Part shown: positions 18,504-30,947 of the stretch, in pieces
How positions within the stretch are numbered: the stretch's first letter is position 1
Layout of the letters: each line of letters opens with the position of its first letter
Assembly (NCBI GenBank): GCA_945877405.1
Contig: CAMCSA010000010.1
Span: forward strand, 1 to 58,978
DNA: 58,978 nucleotides
Origin: an uncultured Erysipelotrichaceae bacterium
Lineage (GTDB): Bacteria > Bacillota_I > Bacilli_A > Erysipelotrichales > Erysipelotrichaceae
Direction: 5' to 3'
The notes under the pieces: model-generated
What the model was told of the DNA's origin: nothing
What the model saw: only the letters and a program-made list of their open reading frames with translations
Databases searched by the model: none
Position numbers and translations under genes: made by a program

Positions 18504-18535
18504 TTGTAAGAAAATACCGTCAGTCATGGTATAAT
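18504..18535 (+). promoter_or_regulatory. Extended -10 promoter for the small ORF-ttcA-like operon
   Basis: TGGTATAAT (extended -10) with TTGTAA 20 bp upstream, ending 30 bp before the first start codon. Confidence 0.5.
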
Positions 18536-18564
18536 CGTTATCGCTATCAGAAAGGAAATCCATT

Positions 18565-18750
18565 ATGGCAGATCGTAACAACATCTATTTATTACTGGAA
18601 GAAATCCACGAACAGGTATTCCCGAACGCTACTGTCGGAGAAGTACTCAAGGAACTTGACAGACTCATCGGTCCGTTTGAAAAACTCAGTGACGGTGAAT
18701 TCGTCACAAGACTTTCCGGTTATCAGAAAAGTCCGTTCCACGTCAAATAA
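18565..18750 (+). CDS. Small protein upstream of TtcA-like gene
   Basis: A 61-residue acidic, probably helical protein (MADRNNIYLLLEEIHEQ; ATVGEVLKELDRL). No family recognised. It has its own AAAGGAA ribosome binding site and promoter, and its stop codon is one base before the start of the TtcA-like gene, so translation is probably coupled. The arrangement suggests a partner or regulator of the thiolase, but nothing in the sequence proves that. Confidence 0.7.
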   Translation: MADRNNIYLLLEEIHEQVFPNATVGEVLKELDRLIGPFEKLSDGEFVTRLSGYQKSPFHVK

Positions 18751-18751
18751 T

Positions 18752-19618
18752 ATGGCAAGACAGTTGACTGACCGCCAATGGATTGAACGTTCCATTGTCA
18801 CAAAATACAGAAAGAAACTTTGGGCACCGTTTTTGACCGCCATCAATCAGTATCAGCTGATCCACCCTGGCGATCACATCGCAGTATGCATTTCCGGCGG
18901 TAAGGATTCCATGTGTATGGCTGCCCTGTTTCAGATTCTCAAGGTGCATTCCGATATCCCGTTTGATGTCACCTATCTCATCATGGATCCAGGCTACAAC
19001 GCAGAAAACAGAAAGAAGATTGAAGAAAATGCAAAGCGTATGGAACTCCCTTATGTTGTGTATGAAACATCAATTTTTGATGTTACCCAATCCCAATGCA
19101 AGAAGGCATGTTATCTTTGTGCACGTATGAGAAGAGGGCATCTGTATGCCAAAGCAAAAGAACTTGGTTGTAATAAGATCGCTTTAGGGCATCATATGAA
19201 CGATGCGATTGAAACAGCGCTGATGTCCATGTTCTATTCCAGTAAGCTGGAAACCATGGCCCCAATCGCAAGAAGCGATAACTTTGAAGGAATGGAAATG
19301 ATCCGCCCGTTATATCGGATCAAGGAAGAAGATATCATCGCATGGGCTAACTACAACCACTTCAGTTTCATCCAGTGCGCATGCCGGTTTACGGAAATGG
19401 CTGAAAATGACATGGCAAGTTCCAAGCGGAAGGAAACAAAGGAGCTGATTGCCCAGCTGAAGAAAACAAATCCGTTAATCGAATCCAATATCTTCAACGC
19501 ATTACATGCTGTGGCGATCAAATGCTTTCCTGGAGTCGTTGTATCCGGTCACCACTATACCATCAACGATTTCTATTCCCATCTGGATGAAGACATTCCA
19601 AATCCATACAGGCAATGA
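18752..19618 (+). CDS. TtcA-like tRNA 2-thiolation/PP-loop ATPase
   Basis: A 288-residue PP-loop adenylating enzyme of the TtcA/TtuA family. VCISGGKDSMCMA is the ATP-binding PP-loop near residue 46. CYLCARMRRG supplies the CxxC pair and IQCACRF a further cysteine pair, consistent with an Fe-S cluster used for sulfur transfer to tRNA. ALGHHMNDAIET is a family motif. A longer open frame begins at 18479 but its first 91 codons overlap the small gene, so the start is placed at 18752. Exact tRNA target is uncertain. Confidence 0.87.
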   Translation: MARQLTDRQWIERSIVTKYRKKLWAPFLTAINQYQLIHPGDHIAVCISGGKDSMCMAALFQILKVHSDIPFDVTYLIMDPGYNAENRKKIEENAKRMELPYVVYETSIFDVTQSQCKKACYLCARMRRGHLYAKAKELGCNKIALGHHMNDAIETALMSMFYSSKLETMAPIARSDNFEGMEMIRPLYRIKEEDIIAWANYNHFSFIQCACRFTEMAENDMASSKRKETKELIAQLKKTNPLIESNIFNALHAVAIKCFPGVVVSGHHYTINDFYSHLDEDIPNPYRQ

Positions 19619-19675
19619 TGACAGTCATTGTCTTTTCTTTTGCGTATCAAAAAAGGATGTCACTCAGGCACCCTT

Positions 19676-20197
19676 TCAGATCTTATGACCGGTTCTTGCC
19701 AGTTCAGATTCGTAATAATACTTTTCAACGATCAGGGCAACATCCTGGATCAGGATATCACCAAACTGTACAGACGAGATGTAAGGCATGCCATCCAGAT
19801 ACCCTTCTTCCTTTCGGATCGGATAAATGGACGGGTCGTTGCATAACCGGACATACATACCCTTTTTCAGCATTTCAATCAAGGATTCCTTTTTGACTGC
19901 CAGGCGTGTTCTCTGCTTTTCGGATAAGGAAGAAAAATCAATGAAGTAGGATTCAGCCGCAGAGATATTGAAGAAGATCTTCCGGTCCGCCTTTGTTTTA
20001 CTGCGGATCTTTTTGAGTGATTCTTCTTTCTTCGAAAGCTTTTTGACATCTTTCAGCTTGCGGGATTCGTAATCTTTCAGAACCTTTCTGATTTCATCTG
20101 TCTGTTTCCGTACATCTTTGTCTAAACTGTTTTTCAAAGCCTCATACTCATCTTTGAGCTGCCAGTATTCCGTATCGGTTGTCAGTCTTTTTCTCAT
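19676..20197 (-). CDS. Hypothetical coiled-coil protein
   Basis: A 173-residue protein of unknown function. The first 80 residues are strongly charged and heptad-like (KDEYEALKNSLDKDV, SRKLKDVKKLSKKEESLKKI). The C-terminal half looks globular (AAESYFIDFSSLSEKQRTR; GMPYISSVQFGDILIQD). AGGAG precedes the ATG at 20197. It is last of three same-strand genes with short gaps, behind another unknown protein and a HAD phosphatase. Confidence 0.7.
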   Translation of the reverse strand: MRKRLTTDTEYWQLKDEYEALKNSLDKDVRKQTDEIRKVLKDYESRKLKDVKKLSKKEESLKKIRSKTKADRKIFFNISAAESYFIDFSSLSEKQRTRLAVKKESLIEMLKKGMYVRLCNDPSIYPIRKEEGYLDGMPYISSVQFGDILIQDVALIVEKYYYESELARTGHKI

Positions 20198-20224
20198 ATT
20201 GTTTACTCCTGAAACCATTGTACA

Positions 20225-20608
20225 TTAATACACAAACTCTGTCTTAAGAAATCTTCCTTCATAGGCATCAGAAATACTCTGCAGATCTTCTGCAGCCTCA
20301 ATATAATCTTCAATAAACGGACGACGCGTCAGCACTTCACACTCTTCTGGTGAAGATGCATTCTGGATTATTCTTTTTGTCCTATAGATGATATGATCCC
20401 CTTCCAGCATGAAATGACTGTTTTCAATACATGGAATATCGAGAAGTTTCTGACTGATTTCACTTTTGTTGTCATCCGTGACTTTCAGATCCGCATACAG
20501 ATCAGCTTTCACATGCCCTTCATAGCCGTTTTCCGTTTCCAGAAGTTCAAATGCATACGGAAAGGAAGCCAGTACACCTTCCGTATGATACAGCACCTTA
20601 TTTGCCAT
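20225..20608 (-). CDS. Hypothetical protein
   Basis: A 127-residue soluble protein with no recognised family. It shows alternating hydrophobic strands (KVLYHTEGVLASFPYAFELLE; GHVKADLYADLKV) and an acidic C-terminus. The start ATG at 20608 lies 2 bp after the HAD gene's stop, with AAGGG upstream, so the two are probably translationally coupled. Confidence 0.65.
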   Translation of the reverse strand: MANKVLYHTEGVLASFPYAFELLETENGYEGHVKADLYADLKVTDDNKSEISQKLLDIPCIENSHFMLEGDHIIYRTKRIIQNASSPEECEVLTRRPFIEDYIEAAEDLQSISDAYEGRFLKTEFVY

Positions 20609-20610
20609 AC

Positions 20611-21444
20611 TCAACCCTTGAAATAATGGTCATACAGCCAATGCCCTACACCATCATGTTCCACATCATATTCTGTGATTGCCTGTGATACAGCCTTTGA
20701 TTCATCCGCACCATTGAGCAGGCATACGCCAAATCCAGCCGCATCCAGCAATCCGATATCATTTTTCTGATCACCAAATGCCATGACATCAGAAAGATCA
20801 ATATCATATTTACGGGCATATTCCTTTAAAGCTACACCCTTATTGACATGTGGATCCTGGAATTCAAATGTATACTGTGGTCCGAAGTGGAAAGTCTGCA
20901 CATAGGACCAGGCATCACTTCTGTTATCTTCAATTACTTTCAGAATGCCTTCCAGCTCTTTTTCCTTGAACTGTACTTCGATCTTGCCTGTTGGGAATTC
21001 AGAAAGATAATCAATATCACCTGTTGTAACATGAGAATGATTTCTCTTCATGGAATCCTTCATGAAATCATCAATTCTCAGACATCTGATTTCTTCATAG
21101 GCATTGACATAAATGATCGCATTGATATCAAAAGGCTTCAGGAATGTGAGAATCTTACGGATTTCTTCACTTGGAAGCAGATAGTATTTTTCCAGTTTAC
21201 CTGTCTTAGCATCATACAGTTCTCCACCATTCATACCAATCGCAAAGTCAAGGTCAAAATCAAGTCCCCACTGCTTTGGAGAATCCAGAACTACATGGTC
21301 AATCGGTCTGCCGGATGCCAGTCCAAACAGCACACCTTCCTCATGGAGACGATTGAGCCCTGCCTTTGTCAGAGGCTGCAGGTTTCCTCCCTTTAATGCA
21401 AGTGTTCCATCAATATCACTTGCCACAACCTTCATTCGTTTCAT
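20611..21444 (-). CDS. Cof-type HAD-IIB phosphatase
   Basis: A 277-residue HAD hydrolase with nucleophile motif ASDIDGTLA near the N-terminus and FGDQKNDIGLLDAAGFG near the C-terminus. It is a paralogue of the gene at 9343 with similar cap length. Phosphosugar or cofactor phosphatase activity is the family expectation; no substrate can be named. AAGGGAAGG precedes the start. It heads a three-gene unit with two unknown proteins. Confidence 0.85.
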   Translation of the reverse strand: MKRMKVVASDIDGTLALKGGNLQPLTKAGLNRLHEEGVLFGLASGRPIDHVVLDSPKQWGLDFDLDFAIGMNGGELYDAKTGKLEKYYLLPSEEIRKILTFLKPFDINAIIYVNAYEEIRCLRIDDFMKDSMKRNHSHVTTGDIDYLSEFPTGKIEVQFKEKELEGILKVIEDNRSDAWSYVQTFHFGPQYTFEFQDPHVNKGVALKEYARKYDIDLSDVMAFGDQKNDIGLLDAAGFGVCLLNGADESKAVSQAITEYDVEHDGVGHWLYDHYFKG

Positions 21445-21537
21445 ATATCCTTCCCTTTCTGTTTTGCACGCTACCAACTATGATATAACATTTCACTCCA
21501 AAAAGCCGCATTGAATCTTTCTTTTCACAAACAGGAA

Positions 21538-21556
21538 CAGGGGCATTACACCCCTG
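21538..21556 (-). terminator. Hairpin after the heptad-repeat gene
   Basis: CAGGGG-TGTAATG-CCCCTG stem just after the stop on the minus strand, followed by a T-rich but interrupted tail (TTCCTGTTTG). Confidence 0.5.
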
Positions 21557-21568
21557 CCATAAACTGTA

Positions 21569-23749
21569 TTATTCTGTGGAAGTACGGAAGAAATATACAG
21601 TATTTACATCCATTTCAGGATTATTACCATCATATTCTCCATACTTCTGATTCATTTCATCAACGCATGTACCAAGCAGTTTCAGCTCATCCATCTGTTC
21701 CCTGGAAGATGAAACTTCTGATTTTAATACATCAAGTCCGTCTTTTATGAAGGTATCCTGTCCTTCATAAAGCTGCTTTGCTCCATCGTTGAGTGAAGCA
21801 AATGCCTCACCTAATGCATCCAGGCCATCCGCCAATGCAGTAAAGGAATTTTTCTGCTGCGCCAGTGCATCCGTTCCATTGACAATCTGATCCATACCAT
21901 CATTCAATGCACTGCCTTTTTCATTCAATAAGGATGCTGCTGACTGAATCTGTCCGATCCCGCTTTCTGATTGTGATACAAGCAGAGACAGACTTTCTGA
22001 AATCTGTACAATACCACCCTGCAGAGCATCCGTTCCAGCAATCAGTCGATCGATTCCATCACACATATCCTTCTGCATGTCGGTATAAGCAGTCAGATCC
22101 AGATTTTCCATCATCTGTTTCATCTGCTTTAAAACCTGTAATCCGGTTGAGATATCCTGTTTCAAAGCAGATACCTGCTGTAATGATCCACTCACCGTTT
22201 CTTCCATACCGGCAAGAACATTCGAAACACTGCTGAGGCTTTGTGATAAAACGTCGAACTTTGTACCAAGAAACTGTGCATTGGCAGAAAGACTCTGTAC
22301 ATTCTGTAATACAGCCGTCTTTGCTTCTCCTTCCGGCAGTGCTGCTGCACTCTGATTTAAAAGAGCAATCGAAGAAGCAAGTGTTGTCATGACAGTCTGT
22401 GCAGTCTGATTTAAAGCATCTGAATCAACAGTCTTTGGCAATGTCACACTGATCTGTCCCAGTGTGTCTGCCATGCTCTGCAGAATCTGTTCATCTTTGT
22501 CAACAAGAGCTGACAATGACTGTAATGCACTCTGAGCTGATTCGATCTGTACAGTCAGTACCTGCATCTGATCAGATGTGGAAACCGACTGTACCTGCTG
22601 TTTCATCTGTGATAGACCATTCTGTACAGCTTTGACTGCTGTCAACAGATCATTGTTGAGTGCATCATCAATCTTCTTTGCTCCCTGTGGTATGGCACTT
22701 AATCCTGCAGTTCCTGCAGATAAGGCAGATACCCCACCTGTGTATTGGCGTAAGGCTGCCTGCAGACGTTTTGCTCCATCATCCAGCTGCGCCACTCCCT
22801 GTGATAAGGATCTGACCTTTGGTGAACCGGCCAGTAATGGGCTGCTTTGATCGATTAATGTCTGCGTTCCTTCCAATAACTGCTGACTGCCGTCTTTAAG
22901 CTGATTTCCGGCATCGCTTAACTGTGCAATTCCATTTACAAGCTCATCGAGCGGGTTTTCCATCGCAAGCAGATCTTCCAGGGAAATGCTTCCTGCAGAT
23001 GCCATCATGAATGACAGTTTTGGAGCATCACTCACATCACAGCTGATGATAATCTCATCTGATGGTAAGGAAACGTCTGCTTCCCCTGCCACATCCGTCT
23101 GCTTCAGCATATCTTTGAATCCAGGTACAGCCATGAATAAGGCAATCTGGCTGGAACCATCACTGATGACATTTCCTTGTGAAACAGTAATATTACGGAT
23201 ATGATCGCGATCCAGCATCACACCACCGACAAGTGGAATCAGAGGATGTACATCCACAGCATTTCCATTGATGTCATATACTTCTGATTGTGTATTTTCA
23301 AACGACAGTCTCAGTTCCAGATGTCCAGTCTTACCAGGCAGTTGTGCCATAGGAATCGTTTCGTGATCTAATGTTGCATGCATTGTTACAGCTACCGGCA
23401 ACTGGCTGTCTGATGTACCCTGATAATACAGATCACTGTCATCACTGTTCCATACACATACTCCATTTTCACATGCATTACTCTCATCTGTATGAATGTC
23501 ATATACATTCTGCAGATCTGTTTTATCATGGAGATCATGGATACCCTGTTCTCCATGGAGCCATGCAGATACTGTTGTACTGATCACATTGCCATCCTGA
23601 TCCAATACTGTATAGACAGTCTGGGTTTTGGTAATCGAGGAAGGATCGGTTGTTTCTTCCGCTTTTACCTCAATTGGAATGGATATCATTGCCACACCGG
23701 CACATAGAACCGATATACCTGTACGATACAGAACATTACTTTTTTTCAT
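21569..23749 (-). CDS. Secreted heptad-repeat protein (YhgE/Pip-type X-L-X-X-G repeats)
   Basis: A 726-residue exported protein. Residues 1-31 form a signal peptide ending near EVKAEE. A beta-rich N-terminal third is followed by a long helical region with L-x-x-G heptads (QLKDGSQQLLEGTQTLID; QLDDGAKRLQAAL; ALQGGIVQISESLS). These repeats are typical of proteins paired with MMPL or YhgE exporters. There is no anchor or C-terminal membrane segment. The gene overlaps the 3' end of the MMPL gene by 14 bp, so the two are translationally coupled and likely form one envelope complex. Confidence 0.85.
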   Translation of the reverse strand: MKKSNVLYRTGISVLCAGVAMISIPIEVKAEETTDPSSITKTQTVYTVLDQDGNVISTTVSAWLHGEQGIHDLHDKTDLQNVYDIHTDESNACENGVCVWNSDDSDLYYQGTSDSQLPVAVTMHATLDHETIPMAQLPGKTGHLELRLSFENTQSEVYDINGNAVDVHPLIPLVGGVMLDRDHIRNITVSQGNVISDGSSQIALFMAVPGFKDMLKQTDVAGEADVSLPSDEIIISCDVSDAPKLSFMMASAGSISLEDLLAMENPLDELVNGIAQLSDAGNQLKDGSQQLLEGTQTLIDQSSPLLAGSPKVRSLSQGVAQLDDGAKRLQAALRQYTGGVSALSAGTAGLSAIPQGAKKIDDALNNDLLTAVKAVQNGLSQMKQQVQSVSTSDQMQVLTVQIESAQSALQSLSALVDKDEQILQSMADTLGQISVTLPKTVDSDALNQTAQTVMTTLASSIALLNQSAAALPEGEAKTAVLQNVQSLSANAQFLGTKFDVLSQSLSSVSNVLAGMEETVSGSLQQVSALKQDISTGLQVLKQMKQMMENLDLTAYTDMQKDMCDGIDRLIAGTDALQGGIVQISESLSLLVSQSESGIGQIQSAASLLNEKGSALNDGMDQIVNGTDALAQQKNSFTALADGLDALGEAFASLNDGAKQLYEGQDTFIKDGLDVLKSEVSSSREQMDELKLLGTCVDEMNQKYGEYDGNNPEMDVNTVYFFRTSTE

Positions 23750-25820
23750 ATGAATTCACCCCTTCTTTCGGCCAGTCTTTCGTTGTTTTTTCAATTGCTT
23801 TATGGAAAACGACAAGCATTGCCGGTAATACAACCAGAATACATACAACAGAAATCAGAGCACCGCGTGCCAGCAGTATGACAAGCGAGCGGATCAGATC
23901 CATCTTTGCGAAAAATGAAACACCAATACATGCCGCAAAGAAGGAAAGACCGCTGGTCATAATGGAAATACTGGAACGTTTCCCTGCTGTCCGCACTGCC
24001 TGATGTACACTGCTGCCTTTGGATAACTCCTCTTTGAATCTTGTCGTCAATAAAATCGCATAATCCACCGTAGCTCCAAGCTGAATCGTTCCGATTACCA
24101 TACCGGCAATAAACGGCAGCGTCGTACCGGTATAGTATGGAAGTCCCATATTGATCGTAATTGCCAGTTCAATACAGGCAACAAGCACAATCGGAATGCA
24201 TACAGAGCGGAATGTGATCGCAATGATCATAAAGATCAGTACAACAGAAAGAATATTTACAACTGCAAAATCTATATTCGTTGTATGAATCAGATCTCTT
24301 GTCATACTTCCTTCCCCACCGATTAGTCCACTTGGATCATATGAATGAATGATCGCATCCATCTGATCAAGCTGGTCATTGATTTGTTCTGTTGCGGAAA
24401 CATAGTCACTGTTGACAATCAGCATTTTCCAGCCACCGTTTTCAAAGATTTCCGATACAGCTTCACTCTTATAGCTGTCTGGAATACCAGGACCGACAAA
24501 TGTTTCATAGCTGATGATGTTATTGATCCCTGGAAGCTGTTCAATCTCCTTTTGCATGGATTGAATCTGTGAAGTTGAAAGATCATCATCTACCAGTACA
24601 AAGTGTGTTGTAGTCATATCAAACTTTTCTTTCAGCTGGCTGGTACCGATGATACTTGCAAAATCCTGAGGCATACCGGAAATCAGATCATAATAGGCAG
24701 ATGCATGAGATTGCCCGTATACAAACGGAATCATGATGATCAAAGAGGCAAGAACAATCTTTCCAGCATGATCAGATACGAATGAAGGAAGTTTCCTTAG
24801 CTGCCTGATCAGTGTCGGATGCTTGTATTTTTCAATTGCCCGATCAAAGAACATCAGCAGACTTGGCAGAATGAAGATCGTTGATAACACACCAAGCACA
24901 ACACCCTTTGCCATGACGATACCGATATCTGCACCAAGTGTCAGCTGCATCACACATAATGCCGCAAATCCGGCAATGGTTGTAATGGAACTGGAAGTAA
25001 TTGATGTAAAGGTAGCCTGAATCGCAAGAGCCATTGCCTGCATCGGCTCATGCTTCTTCTTTTCTTCTTCATAGCGGTGCAGCAGGAAAATGGAATAATC
25101 CATTGTCACAGCAAGCTGCAGTACAACCGCAAGTGCCTTTGTGATATAGCTGATACTTCCTAAAAAGAAATTCGTACCGAAGTTGTATGCAATTGGAAAG
25201 ATCATTCCAATCATGAACACAATCGGAGCAACCGTGCTTTCCAGTCCCAGAAACAGAACAACCATGCATAAGACAACCGCAATTCCTGCATAGATTGGTG
25301 TATCATGTTCCGTCTGATCCTTCGTATCTTCCGAGATCGCCGAAATACCTCCCAGGTAGCAATCTTCATCCGCATATTTTTTGATTTCAGATATTGCCTG
25401 CATTGTTTTCATCGATGAAGTAGGCTCTTCAAAGGTTACAATCATCATTGTACTGTCCCCTTCATACAGCATATTCGAGATCTCATCCGGAATAGCTTGC
25501 TTTGGGATGGAAATATCCAGAACCTCATCCCTCCACATGCATTTTTCAACACCGTCAATCTGACTGATTTCCTCACGGATGGCAGCAGCCTGTGCATCTG
25601 TTTTGTTGTTGCAGACAAGGAAATCAACACTGGAAAGATTGAAATCTTCACCAAGGATCTTCTGTGCCTGCATGGATTCACAATCCTGTGGCAGATAAGA
25701 AAGCAGATCATAGTTGATATCCGTCTTCAGATACCCGTACACAGATGGAATCAGAAGCATCACTGCAGCCGCAAGAATCCGATTTCTGTATCGGACAATC
25801 CACTCTGACAGTTTTTTCAT
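23736..25820 (-). CDS. MMPL-family RND transporter
   Basis: A 694-residue membrane protein with two copies of a one-plus-five transmembrane unit and two extracytoplasmic loops (about residues 35-170 and 375-500), the MMPL/SSD-like RND layout. Motifs such as VTMDYSIFLLHRYEEE and GATVDYAILLTTRFKEE are the paired TM4 signatures carrying the proton-relay Asp-Tyr. Known members export lipids or drugs. Its partner is the heptad-repeat protein; expression is likely repressed by the divergent TetR protein. Confidence 0.9.
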   Translation of the reverse strand: MKKLSEWIVRYRNRILAAAVMLLIPSVYGYLKTDINYDLLSYLPQDCESMQAQKILGEDFNLSSVDFLVCNNKTDAQAAAIREEISQIDGVEKCMWRDEVLDISIPKQAIPDEISNMLYEGDSTMMIVTFEEPTSSMKTMQAISEIKKYADEDCYLGGISAISEDTKDQTEHDTPIYAGIAVVLCMVVLFLGLESTVAPIVFMIGMIFPIAYNFGTNFFLGSISYITKALAVVLQLAVTMDYSIFLLHRYEEEKKKHEPMQAMALAIQATFTSITSSSITTIAGFAALCVMQLTLGADIGIVMAKGVVLGVLSTIFILPSLLMFFDRAIEKYKHPTLIRQLRKLPSFVSDHAGKIVLASLIIMIPFVYGQSHASAYYDLISGMPQDFASIIGTSQLKEKFDMTTTHFVLVDDDLSTSQIQSMQKEIEQLPGINNIISYETFVGPGIPDSYKSEAVSEIFENGGWKMLIVNSDYVSATEQINDQLDQMDAIIHSYDPSGLIGGEGSMTRDLIHTTNIDFAVVNILSVVLIFMIIAITFRSVCIPIVLVACIELAITINMGLPYYTGTTLPFIAGMVIGTIQLGATVDYAILLTTRFKEELSKGSSVHQAVRTAGKRSSISIMTSGLSFFAACIGVSFFAKMDLIRSLVILLARGALISVVCILVVLPAMLVVFHKAIEKTTKDWPKEGVNSYEKK

Positions 25821-25850
25821 TTCATCACCCTTCTTTCAAGTACGGTGAAC

Positions 25851-25880
25851 AGTATATGTCTTTTTATGACTATCAGTCAA
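25851..25880 (-). promoter_or_regulatory. MMPL operon promoter with TetR-type palindrome
   Basis: Minus-strand TTGACT (25880-25875) and TATACT (25856-25851), 18 bp apart. The palindrome TGACT-ATC-AGTCA (25867-25879) covers the -35 box, a classic position for repression by the adjacent TetR protein. Confidence 0.6.
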
Positions 25881-25961
25881 TTATTTGTATTAAAGTTAAC
25901 TATACACATTGAAACAATTGTACAGACAGTCATTTCCATGTTCATTCAGGAATGATTCAGG

Positions 25962-25967
25962 TATAAT
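25962..25967 (+). promoter_or_regulatory. -10 element of tetR-like gene
   Basis: TATAAT ends 8 bp before the start codon. A transcript from here would be leaderless or nearly so, and no ribosome binding site is visible. Confidence 0.4.
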
Positions 25968-25975
25968 GAATACGT

Positions 25976-26578
25976 ATGAAAAAGAAAGTACTGGAAAATA
26001 AAAAACAGAAGGAAGAAAACCTTCTGAAGGCTGCATTCGATCTGTTATCCTGCAAGGATATACAGGATGTATCCGTAGATGAAATCGTCGGAAAAGCAGG
26101 AATTGCCAAAGGAACATTCTACCTGTATTACAAGGACAAATATGCAATTCGGGATGCTTTGATCCAGAAGGAGTCCGCCTCCCTTTTCACCCAGGCATTT
26201 GATCAGCTGCATAAAAACGACATCCGCAGTTTTGAAGACTCTGTTGTCTTTGTGATCAATCATGTTCTGATGCAGTTGGAAAACAAACTTCCGATTCTGC
26301 GATTCATTCAAAGAAATCTTTCCTATGGATTATTGCATTCAAGACTGAAAAAGGCAATGGATGAAGATACCTTTGATATTTTTGATGATTTCAGACAAAG
26401 AGCAGAAGCATCCGGATATCATTACGAAAAACCGGAAGTCATCCTGTACATGGTTGTAGAGCTTGCCGGAAGCACATGTTATAACGCCATCCTGAGTGAT
26501 GACCCGCTCCCGATGGAACAGTACAAACCATATCTGTTCAATGCAATTCGTGCCATATTACGTTCAGGCAGTCAATGA
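25976..26578 (+). CDS. TetR/AcrR-family regulator
   Basis: A 200-residue repressor. The N-terminal helix-turn-helix is clear (VSVDEIVGKAGIAKGTFYLYYKDK, with the family core GTFYxYY, residues 32-50). The C-terminal ligand domain is of the TetR_C type found in MMPL regulators. It faces the MMPL operon across 155 bp containing a TGACT-N3-AGTCA palindrome, so it is the probable repressor. The start has no Shine-Dalgarno; leaderless initiation is likely. Confidence 0.88.
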   Translation: MKKKVLENKKQKEENLLKAAFDLLSCKDIQDVSVDEIVGKAGIAKGTFYLYYKDKYAIRDALIQKESASLFTQAFDQLHKNDIRSFEDSVVFVINHVLMQLENKLPILRFIQRNLSYGLLHSRLKKAMDEDTFDIFDDFRQRAEASGYHYEKPEVILYMVVELAGSTCYNAILSDDPLPMEQYKPYLFNAIRAILRSGSQ

Positions 26579-26588
26579 CTGCCTTTTT
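26566..26588 (+). terminator. Intrinsic terminator overlapping the tetR stop
   Basis: AGGCAGTC-AAT-GACTGCCT followed by T5; the stop codon TGA lies inside the hairpin. Confidence 0.9.
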
Positions 26589-26596
26589 GTATGCAA

Positions 26597-26624
26597 AAAG
26601 ATGGATGCTTTCACACCCATCTTT
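26597..26624 (-). terminator. Terminator after first GH1 gene
   Basis: Minus-strand AAGATGG/CCATCTT stem with T5. It is closely similar to the hairpin after the second GH1 gene. Confidence 0.8.
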
Positions 26625-26630
26625 CTTTGA

Positions 26631-28125
<1,495 letters not shown>

Positions 28126-28171
28126 ACAACTATCTATTATCTCAAGTCAAAAGAATCCCTTATTCATTTTC

Positions 28172-29197
28172 TTATACACCAGGATTCATCTGACGGACAA
28201 TCTTCATAAACTTATACGAACTCATCCCTGACCTGCGAATTGCTTCACTCTTACTGAGAACATGGTCTGTTACAAGCTGGTACAGCGTCTGTACAAGACT
28301 GTAATCCTTCTCCTGCTTTGCCTTTTCCTTTACTTCCTTAGTCTGCTTCAAAGCATTTTCCTTTGCTTCCTTTGCTTCTTTCATCTCCTTCTGTGCCTTT
28401 TCTTTTGCCTTACGTTCTTTTGCGATTTCCTTTTCGTGTTGTTTTCTCAGTTTGGCCTTTTCTTCTTCAAGCCACATTTCCTGTGCTTCATACATATTAC
28501 ATGTCACCTCTTCTTTCTTCTTATTCACTCTGACCCCTACTACCTTATCGATTACTTCCAATGCCTCGCGGGACAGTTTTACCCCTTTCATCTTGTTTGT
28601 CAGTTCCTTGAACTTCTTCACATTATTTCTGTACTTTACAAGTAACAGGATATATTTCAGTTCCGTTCTGCACTTCTCAATCAGTTCATCTTCCATCGTA
28701 TGTGGATCCAGCAAATGCATCTTATAATCCGGGAATGCCCGTATCAGATTTTCATCCTTCAGATCTGTCATATCTTTCAGACTGACTGTTCCTTTCCACT
28801 TCTCATGACATAATGAGAGCACCATTGTCAGTACCGGTTCTGTCTTTGTACACAGAATCTTGTGCTTATCTTTTTCATCATATGTAATCTGGTCATTCTT
28901 ACTCATATTTCTAAGTTGCTTCTCATATCGTCTGATGTCATAATGTGATGATCTGTATGGCATGGTATCATCGTGATAACACTGGAGCTCCAGTCCGGAA
29001 ATAATCTGCTGGCCACTGCCTGCAATCTTTACCTTCCGCAACAGATCTCTCTGTTTTCCTGCTTCGGATGGATCAAGTTCAATGATATCCTTACCCGATA
29101 CAATCGGTTCTCCATGATAATATGCAAGATTGAATACATCTGCATATACTTGTGGATCTTTAAAAAAAGCTTTTGCTGCCTGATCAAATTTACCCAT
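28172..29197 (-). CDS. Rpn-family recombination-promoting nuclease/putative transposase (PD-(D/E)XK)
   Basis: A 341-residue protein of the Rpn/YhgA-like group. The N-terminal nuclease-like region contains ADVFNLAYYHGEPIV, then GLELQCYHDDTMPYRSSHYD in the place of the E-x-Q catalytic strand. A charged coiled coil covers residues 240-300, and the end (LSKSEAIRRSGMSSYKFMKIVRQ) resembles a small helix-turn-helix. AAAGGAG precedes the start. Members are found as selfish or DNA-recombination genes; here it sits between two paralogous glucosidase genes, possibly an insertion into the operon. Confidence 0.75.
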   Translation of the reverse strand: MGKFDQAAKAFFKDPQVYADVFNLAYYHGEPIVSGKDIIELDPSEAGKQRDLLRKVKIAGSGQQIISGLELQCYHDDTMPYRSSHYDIRRYEKQLRNMSKNDQITYDEKDKHKILCTKTEPVLTMVLSLCHEKWKGTVSLKDMTDLKDENLIRAFPDYKMHLLDPHTMEDELIEKCRTELKYILLLVKYRNNVKKFKELTNKMKGVKLSREALEVIDKVVGVRVNKKKEEVTCNMYEAQEMWLEEEKAKLRKQHEKEIAKERKAKEKAQKEMKEAKEAKENALKQTKEVKEKAKQEKDYSLVQTLYQLVTDHVLSKSEAIRRSGMSSYKFMKIVRQMNPGV

Positions 29198-29382
29198 GTA
29201 ATTACTCCTTTTGGTGTCTTGCGATATACCACCTCTAAATATCTAAATACACGGGATTTTTCAAAATGACTCTTTTTTGTCCGGAATCATTGAATTTTTT
29301 CTGATTCTGTACAGAATTCCGGTCTGCACACTTATATGATAGCAAATGGAGTTGCTTTTTTCCTTCGCCAGATAGTACACAT

Positions 29383-29414
29383 AAAAAGATGAATGTTCTA
29401 TGACACCCATCTTT
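29383..29414 (-). terminator. Terminator after second GH1 gene
   Basis: Minus-strand AAAGATG...CATCTTT stem with inner GTGT/ACAT pairing and T5. Confidence 0.8.
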
Positions 29415-29420
29415 ATTTGA

Positions 29421-30938
<1,518 letters not shown>

Positions 30939-30947
30939 TTAATAATA

